Shown: in pieces, positions 23,993 through 28,903 of the stretch
How positions within the stretch are numbered: position 1 is the first letter of the stretch
Layout of the letters: the number at the start of each line of letters is the position of its first letter
Assembly: GCA_934096265.1 (NCBI GenBank)
Contig: CAKOLI010000010.1
Coordinates: 1 to 28,903, forward strand
Reading direction: 5' to 3'
Length of the DNA: 28,903 nucleotides
Source of the DNA: an uncultured Bacilli bacterium
GTDB lineage: Bacteria; Bacillota_I; Bacilli_A; RF39; UBA660
Position numbers and translations under genes: made by a program
The notes under the pieces: generated by a model
The model's input: only the letters and a program-made list of their open reading frames with translations
Databases searched by the model: none
Told to the model about the DNA's origin: nothing

Positions 23993-24424
23993 TTATGTTT
24001 TTTGGCAAGATGTTTCTGTTAATTTATCTAACCAAAAGTAGTCATGGTTGTTAAAGTCGCATACAAAGATACTGTCTTTATATTTAGATATCATGTCTAG
24101 GAAATATGGATAGTTAATATTACTTTTTATTTTTATATTAGAATTATTAATATTTAACTTAGTGTATTCATAGTTATTACATATTATATGACTACCATCT
24201 TTATAATGATAGCCATCTATATCTTTGGATAGATATTTAATATATTCATTTAGTTTATTTTTATTAAAAGTATCCGCGATTTGTTCAAATACTCTATAAC
24301 TTAAGACTATATCTTTTCCTTGAACATGATATACTTCTTCTAGTATTTTGTATATTCTTGATGGTCTTTTTTTATACATATAAGTAAAATATTTATTAAT
24401 ATTAAAGATGTAGAATGTTCTCAT
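23993..24424 (-). CDS. sirA: SirA-like inhibitor of replication initiation
   Basis: In Bacillus, SirA (YneE) is made at the onset of sporulation, binds DnaA domain I and blocks new replication rounds. This 143-aa protein is divergent, but has the expected size. It starts with a similar strand-helix (TFYIFNINKYFTYMYKKRPSRIYKILEEV) and ends with SIFVCDFNNHDYFWLDKLTE, like the Bacillus end DFNSKRYGWL. Its place between tkt and yneF is the Bacillus order. TTGGTGAT precedes the ATG. Identification rests on synteny plus the C-terminal motif, so moderate confidence. Confidence 0.75.
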   Translation of the reverse strand: MRTFYIFNINKYFTYMYKKRPSRIYKILEEVYHVQGKDIVLSYRVFEQIADTFNKNKLNEYIKYLSKDIDGYHYKDGSHIICNNYEYTKLNINNSNIKIKSNINYPYFLDMISKYKDSIFVCDFNNHDYFWLDKLTETSCQKT

Positions 24425-24480
24425 AACTTATCACCAATAGCATTATATCTTACTTATTATTAAAAATATGTCGTATTATA

Positions 24481-26457
24481 TTAGCCTTTTAAAATTTCAA
24501 TGATTTTATTACTTATACTAGATGCATCTAGTTTATAGTGTTTTATTACTTCTTCAGTAGTTCCACTTGTACCAAAAGTATTTATATTAAAGATAAAACG
24601 ATTATGAGTAAATTTGTTATAAATAGTTTCATTACTATACTCTATTACAAATATTCTAACTCTTTTAGGGAGTAATTTGTTAATATATGCTTCATCTTCA
24701 TTGCAAAATCTATTTAGGTTAGGGACACTAATTACTCTTATGTCTAGGCCATATTGTTTTAGAATTTGTTTAACTTCTAAAGCCGTATCTACTTCTTGGC
24801 CAGAAGCCATGATGATAATATCTAGTCTTTCTTTGCATTCACTTAGTATATAAGCACCATGTTTTACTCTATCAATGCTAGTTGTCTTTAGATTGGTAGT
24901 TTTTGCTCTTGGTAAGACTAGGGCACATGGACGGATGTCTTTTAAAATTAAATCCCAAGAACCAATTAATTCGGTTACATCACATGGTCTATAGACACTG
25001 TAGTTAGGGATTGCTCTTAACATAGGTAGTTGTTCTATAGGTTGATGTGTTGGACCATCTGGGCCTATAATTATTGAGTCGTGAGTAAATATATTTACAC
25101 TTGGTATGTTCATCATAGCACTAAGTCTAATAGATGGTTTCATATAATCAGAAAATGCTAGATAAGTACCACTAAAGGGTCTTAAATTAGATAGAGCTAT
25201 TCCATTTGTACAAGATGCCATTAGGTGCTCTCTTACTCCATAATAGATATTTCTACCTGAATAATTGTCTTTATTAAATATACCTTTTTTATTTAGTAGT
25301 ATTTTAGTAGATGAAGAGACATCTGCATTACCTCCTATGAATGATGGAATGTAATCACTAATTCTACTCATGATTATTTCATTTAGTTTTCTCATATCAA
25401 CATCAATATCTATTTTATTAAAGTCTATTACTTTTTCTAGTTTGATTAAAATCTCTTTATTTTGAATAATACTTTCTAATATATCTTTTTTATTTGATGT
25501 CTCTATATATTCATCATATACTTTTTTCCATTTATCATATTCTTTATAAGATTTATCATTTATGTATTTACGATATTCTTTTAATACTTCTTCATCATAG
25601 TGAAATGGTTCTATATCATCAATTTCTAACGCTGTTTTTAATTTCTTAATATCCATCTTACTAAGAGGAGTACCATGTACTTTGTTAGTTCCTTCTAGTG
25701 GGCTATATGCCCCTAATGTGGTTTTGAATTCGATGATAGTAGGCTTTTTATTCTTTTTAGCCTTGGCAATTGCAGAGTCGATAGCTCCTACTTTGTCTCC
25801 ATTTACTTCTGGGATTACGTCCCATCCTAGGACTTCAAAACGTTCTAAGACGCTTTCATCAAATGTCATGGATGTATTACCATCTAAAGATACTCCGTTA
25901 GAGTCATATAATACGATTAGATTATCTAGCTTTAAAGTACCCGCTAAAGAGGCAGACTCATAGCTTAATCCTTCCATTAAGTCTCCATCACCACATAATA
26001 CATATATTTTATAATCAAAAATATTACTTTCTTTAGTATTAAATGTATTTTCTAAATATTTTTCTGAAATTGCCATACCTACCGCGGTGCCTATTCCTTC
26101 TGCAAGAGGACCAGTAGTCATTTCTATACCATAGTCTAGGTTATATTCAGGATGTCCTGTACATATAGAGCCCAGATGTCTAAAGCTCTTTAAATCTTCT
26201 AATTTATAATTATAATTATTTAAAAACAGTGTTGCATATAGTAATGCAGATGCATGACCCGCGGATAGTATTAATCTATCTCTATTACACCAAGATGGTA
26301 TATCAGGATTAAATTTCATATGGTTTTTATATAAAGTATATATAATAGGCGCCATAGAAAGAGCAATACCTGGATGTCCACTTCCAGCATTATCAATCAT
26401 ATCAATAGATAAGCATCTAAGATAATTAACTAATTGTTTGTCATTAAACTTACTCAT
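24481..26457 (-). CDS. tkt: Transketolase
   Basis: A thiamine-diphosphate enzyme (658 aa) moving two-carbon units between sugar phosphates in the non-oxidative pentose phosphate pathway. The N-terminal domain has NAGSGHPGIALSMAP (about 23-37), TGPLAEGIGTAVGMA (about 114-128) and the ThDP/Mg motif GDGDLMEGLSYESASLAG (about 154-171). The pyrimidine domain has YYGVREHLMASCTNGIAL with the catalytic Glu and THDSIIIGPDGPTHQPIEQL. The C-terminal domain has IIMASGQEVDTALE. It is full length with GGAGG before ATG. It is first gene of tkt-sirA-yneF. Confidence 0.97.
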   Translation of the reverse strand: MSKFNDKQLVNYLRCLSIDMIDNAGSGHPGIALSMAPIIYTLYKNHMKFNPDIPSWCNRDRLILSAGHASALLYATLFLNNYNYKLEDLKSFRHLGSICTGHPEYNLDYGIEMTTGPLAEGIGTAVGMAISEKYLENTFNTKESNIFDYKIYVLCGDGDLMEGLSYESASLAGTLKLDNLIVLYDSNGVSLDGNTSMTFDESVLERFEVLGWDVIPEVNGDKVGAIDSAIAKAKKNKKPTIIEFKTTLGAYSPLEGTNKVHGTPLSKMDIKKLKTALEIDDIEPFHYDEEVLKEYRKYINDKSYKEYDKWKKVYDEYIETSNKKDILESIIQNKEILIKLEKVIDFNKIDIDVDMRKLNEIIMSRISDYIPSFIGGNADVSSSTKILLNKKGIFNKDNYSGRNIYYGVREHLMASCTNGIALSNLRPFSGTYLAFSDYMKPSIRLSAMMNIPSVNIFTHDSIIIGPDGPTHQPIEQLPMLRAIPNYSVYRPCDVTELIGSWDLILKDIRPCALVLPRAKTTNLKTTSIDRVKHGAYILSECKERLDIIIMASGQEVDTALEVKQILKQYGLDIRVISVPNLNRFCNEDEAYINKLLPKRVRIFVIEYSNETIYNKFTHNRFIFNINTFGTSGTTEEVIKHYKLDASSISNKIIEILKG

Positions 26458-26479
26458 ATATAGATACCTCCATGATAAG

Positions 26480-26488
26480 ATTATATCA
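26480..26488 (-). promoter_or_regulatory. Extended -10 promoter of tkt
   Basis: Minus strand TGATATAAT, a full extended -10 about 22 nt before the ATG, with no strong -35. Confidence 0.55.
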
Positions 26489-26530
26489 CTAAATATGACA
26501 TATTTCTACTATTTATGTATAGTTATTTGT

Positions 26531-26569
26531 AAAAAAGAATATAGAAAGGTTGTAAGTTTTCCTATATTC
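26531..26569 (-). terminator. Intrinsic terminator of LRR gene 2
   Basis: Minus strand: GAATATAGGAAA (26569-26558) pairs with TTTCTATATTC (26547-26537) with one bulged base, followed by six T. Confidence 0.75.
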
Positions 26570-26579
26570 ATATGTTATC

Positions 26580-28670
26580 CTACTCACTGGTTGTTATAGT
26601 TACTGTTCTTCCATCAGAAGTAGTTACTGTGCCACTTACGAAGGCAGTGCCTGATATACCCGCTATTGCTAAGTTCCATTCTAATGATTTACCTCCTAAA
26701 TTATATATTGTAGTTAAGTTAGAATTAGATGATGAGTGGGAATAAAAAGCCCATGTACTTAAACTATTTAGTTTAGAATTTTTACCTATATACACTGTTT
26801 TTAAATTATTATTTCGAAAAGCACCGGCTGCTATTTCTGTAACACCATCTGGTATAGTTATACTTGTTAGGTTGTTATCGGAAAAGGCATAGCTCTTTAT
26901 TGTTGTAATACTATCTGGAATTGTTATGGTTGTTAGATTGTTATTTTCAAAGACATTACCATCTATTGTTGTGAGTCCATTACCTAGTTTTACACTTGTT
27001 AAGTTGTTATTTTCAAAGGCTCCTGGATTTATTGTTGCGACACTATCTGGGATTGTTACACTTGTTAGATTGTTATATGAAAATGCAGAATCGCCTATTA
27101 TAGTTACACTATTTGGAATAATTATACTTGTTAGGTTGTTGTTACTAAAAGCATTGAATGGTATTTCCGTGACACTATCTGGGATTGTTACACTTGTTAG
27201 ATTGTTATATCTAAAAGCATCATATTCTATTGATGTGACACTATCCGGGATTATTACACTTGTTAAGTTGTTATTTTCAAAAGCGGAATTTCCTATTGTT
27301 GTGACTCTATTACCTATTGTTACACTTGTTAGGCTGTTATTTTCAAAGGCAGAGCTCCCTATTGTTGTGACTCCATTGCCTATAGTTACATTTGTTAAGT
27401 TATAATTTTTAAAGGCAGAATTTGCTATTGCTGTAATTCCATCACCTATAGTTACGCTTGTTAAGTTGTTATTTTCAAAGGCAGACCATTCTATTGTAGT
27501 TACACTATCGGGAATAGTTACGTTTGTTAGAGCGTTTCCATAAAAGGCACTTCCAAATATTTGTATGACACTATTTGGAATAGTTACACTTGTTAGGTTG
27601 TTATTTTTAAAGGCAGAATCCCCTATTGATGTGACCCCATTTCCTATAGTTACACTTGTTAGGTTGTTATTTTCAAAGGCAGAATCCCCTATTGATGTGA
27701 CCCCATTGCCTATAGTTACACTTGTTAGGTTGTTATTATCAAAGGCCCTACCGCCTATTGTAGTCACACTTTTGGGTATTGTTATACTTGTTAAATTGTT
27801 ACCCTGAAAAGCTCTTGGACCTATTGATATGACACTATCTGGAATCGCTACGCTTGTTAAAGCTCTATAACTAAATGCACCATCTTTTTCTGGAACTTTA
27901 CCCATAAGCTTAGCAACGTATTTTTTATTATTGGTATTACCTAGTGATTTAGTGTCAATCTCTGAATTATTTCTTTCAAATATTGCTACTACAGAAGCTC
28001 CATTTATTTCACTAGGTATTACTACATCTGTTATAGTTGGCTTTCCATATCCGTTTCCCTCATAACATAAATAGTCTGTTATTGCTCCAGTACTTTCATC
28101 AAAAGCAAAGCACTCTTCTGGTGTTGTATAATCTTGTTGCCATGCTTCTAGTTTTAATTTAAAATAAAACTCTTTACCTCCCATGGCAAGAGGGTTATTG
28201 TAGTTTTCTCCATCTATCCAGATATATAATGTGTAATTAGTTGGAGTTGTAGTTATCATTTCTGTTTGAGTAAGTAATACATCACTTCCTACTGTAGCAT
28301 TGCTAAAATTACCACTAGCAATAGATGTATCTTCTTTATATAAATTCCATCTAAATGATGCATCTTTTAAATTATCATCTAGTTTTATTATATCTAATGA
28401 TATTTTAGTATATATATCTATATTAGATGTAGTTACTAGACTAAATTTATGTATTACATTATCTGTATTAGTCATAGATGCTGTAGGATATAGCTTTTTA
28501 TTTAGAACATTAGCATTTCCTGTATAAGTAATATCTAAGCCTTCTACATTAAAACTAACATCTGTATTATCTGTACTATTCCATGTAAACCATGCTGTTG
28601 TTACTCCCATTATTAGCATAGTAATAGTTATTACTCCTATTATTAAATATACTCTTTTATTATTATTCAT
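26580..28670 (-). CDS. BspA-type leucine-rich-repeat surface protein (696 aa)
   Basis: A paralogue of the protein at 11075-12847. It has a signal anchor at about 6-27 (ending TTAWFTW) and an N-terminal domain of ~180 residues sharing many blocks (SFNVEGLDITYTG, ISLDIIKL, NATVGSD, YTLYIWIDG, DYTTPEECFAF, YLCYEGN). Sixteen very regular 22-residue LRR_5 repeats (about 270-621) and the same C-terminal module (GKSLEWNLAIAGISGTAF) follow. Probably a cell-surface adhesin-like protein; the ligand is unknown. It has no LPXTG motif. GGGAG lies 11 nt before ATG. Its leader repeats that of gene 1, so regulation is probably shared. Confidence 0.9.
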   Translation of the reverse strand: MNNNKRVYLIIGVITITMLIMGVTTAWFTWNSTDNTDVSFNVEGLDITYTGNANVLNKKLYPTASMTNTDNVIHKFSLVTTSNIDIYTKISLDIIKLDDNLKDASFRWNLYKEDTSIASGNFSNATVGSDVLLTQTEMITTTPTNYTLYIWIDGENYNNPLAMGGKEFYFKLKLEAWQQDYTTPEECFAFDESTGAITDYLCYEGNGYGKPTITDVVIPSEINGASVVAIFERNNSEIDTKSLGNTNNKKYVAKLMGKVPEKDGAFSYRALTSVAIPDSVISIGPRAFQGNNLTSITIPKSVTTIGGRAFDNNNLTSVTIGNGVTSIGDSAFENNNLTSVTIGNGVTSIGDSAFKNNNLTSVTIPNSVIQIFGSAFYGNALTNVTIPDSVTTIEWSAFENNNLTSVTIGDGITAIANSAFKNYNLTNVTIGNGVTTIGSSAFENNSLTSVTIGNRVTTIGNSAFENNNLTSVIIPDSVTSIEYDAFRYNNLTSVTIPDSVTEIPFNAFSNNNLTSIIIPNSVTIIGDSAFSYNNLTSVTIPDSVATINPGAFENNNLTSVKLGNGLTTIDGNVFENNNLTTITIPDSITTIKSYAFSDNNLTSITIPDGVTEIAAGAFRNNNLKTVYIGKNSKLNSLSTWAFYSHSSSNSNLTTIYNLGGKSLEWNLAIAGISGTAFVSGTVTTSDGRTVTITTSE
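26808..27863 (-). repeat. Sixteen tandem 66-bp LRR-coding repeats
   Basis: Successive units are exactly 66 bp apart (for example 27591, 27657 and 27723 begin the same phrase). Each encodes one 22-residue repeat of the form LTSVTIPDSVT-x-I-x-x-x-AF-ENNN. Two neighbouring units around 27600-27730 are nearly identical, a sign of recent duplication. The long plus-strand open frames here are shadows of this periodicity. Confidence 0.9.
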
Positions 28671-28724
28671 ATATTTTCTTACTCCCTTTCTATTATTAAA
28701 ATTATCATATCATATTATGACTTA

Positions 28725-28903
28725 AAAATGTGTAGAATTAACTAATAAGATACTTATTGTACATAAAAAAATCTATATCAAAGAATATAGCTAATAATAG
28801 CTATATATCTAATATAGATTTATATATTTTGTTATAATTTTTTTGATAGTTAAAATGAGGCTTAAGCCCTTTATTTATAAGGCTTTGTAATTGCCCCCCC
28901 CCC
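28725..28903. repeat. Direct repeat copy 2 upstream of LRR gene 2
   Basis: Matches 12901-13079 without gaps and with three mismatches. It ends in at least ten C at the window edge (28894-28903), so it probably continues outside. The leader ORF start, if present here, would lie beyond the window. Confidence 0.95.
28765..28821 (-). terminator. Second copy of the leader hairpin with T run
   Basis: Identical in sequence to the two-stem hairpin at 12941-12997, again about 95 nt upstream of an LRR gene start. Confidence 0.65.

Noticed and set aside
26926..27807. Long plus-strand open frames with a repeating VTL-IVTLVRLLFSKAE pattern
   Set aside because: They are antisense shadows of the 66-bp LRR repeats; no ribosome site or promoter, and the minus frame is a clear protein family.
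26808..27863. Possible CRISPR-like array from regular spacing
   Set aside because: Units are contiguous and code for LRR repeats, with no unique spacers between repeats.
1..28903. Mollicute genetic code (TGA = Trp)
   Set aside because: Real genes end at TGA (22992-22994 and 15590-15592) and conserved Trp positions use TGG.

Overview
The window is very AT-rich DNA (GC visibly below one third) with Bacillota-type gene content. TGA is used as a stop (for example at the end of the ABC ATPase gene at 22992) and Trp is TGG, so this is the standard bacterial code and not the mollicute code. Strong AGGAGG-type ribosome sites and TTGACA/TATAAT promoters are common. Sporulation genes (spoIIM-like, spoIVB, gerM, gerE, sirA), Bacillus-like gene neighbourhoods (tkt-sirA-yneF; gerE near gerM; nusB-xseA-xseB near spoIVB) and an Rnf complex together suggest an uncultured, probably anaerobic, gut-type member of the Bacilli/Erysipelotrichia lineages. 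That placement is inference; no 16S is present.

Layout. 1-2.2 kb: tRNA-Lys(CTT), an HTH protein and mnmA. 2.2-5.2 kb: a SpoIIM-like membrane protein, a divergent 47-aa membrane peptide, a tail-anchored protein of unknown function, mscL and a ZIP metal transporter. 5.3-6.3 kb: spoIVB, the only long plus-strand gene. 6.4-9.5 kb: the overlapping operon nusB-xseA-xseB, then ruvB. 9.5-11 kb: tRNA-Arg(TCT), gerM, gerE. 11-13.3 kb: a BspA-type leucine-rich-repeat (LRR) surface protein with a long, unusual leader. 13.3-15.3 kb: an AAA/DUF4143 ATPase and a GNAT acetyltransferase. 15.3-19.7 kb: a tightly overlapping Rnf operon, rnfC, rnfD::rnfG fusion, 28-aa TM ORF, rnfE, rnfA, 32-aa Cys-rich ORF, short rnfB. 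19.8-20.4 kb: a decayed surface-protein gene. 20.4-23.7 kb: an ABC efflux-type permease and ATPase pair. 23.7-26.5 kb: tkt, sirA, yneF. 26.6-28.9 kb: a second, larger LRR surface protein whose upstream region repeats that of the first.

The most unusual element is upstream of the two LRR genes. A block of at least 179 bp, 98% identical and ungapped, lies in front of both. It holds a terminator-like hairpin and a run of ten C (ten G in the transcribed sense). For the first gene the whole leader is in the window: a good promoter, a ribosome site and a short ORF that runs through the G tract. With 10 or 11 G the ORF stops about 50 nt before the hairpin; with 9 or 12 G it stays open into the hairpin's 5' arm. 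This suggests a phase-variable, translation-coupled attenuator controlling surface proteins. The reading frames are seen directly; the mechanism is a hypothesis.

The Rnf operon is also atypical: RnfD and RnfG are fused, RnfB lacks its C-terminal ferredoxin part, and two tiny membrane ORFs are embedded with overlapping start and stop codons.
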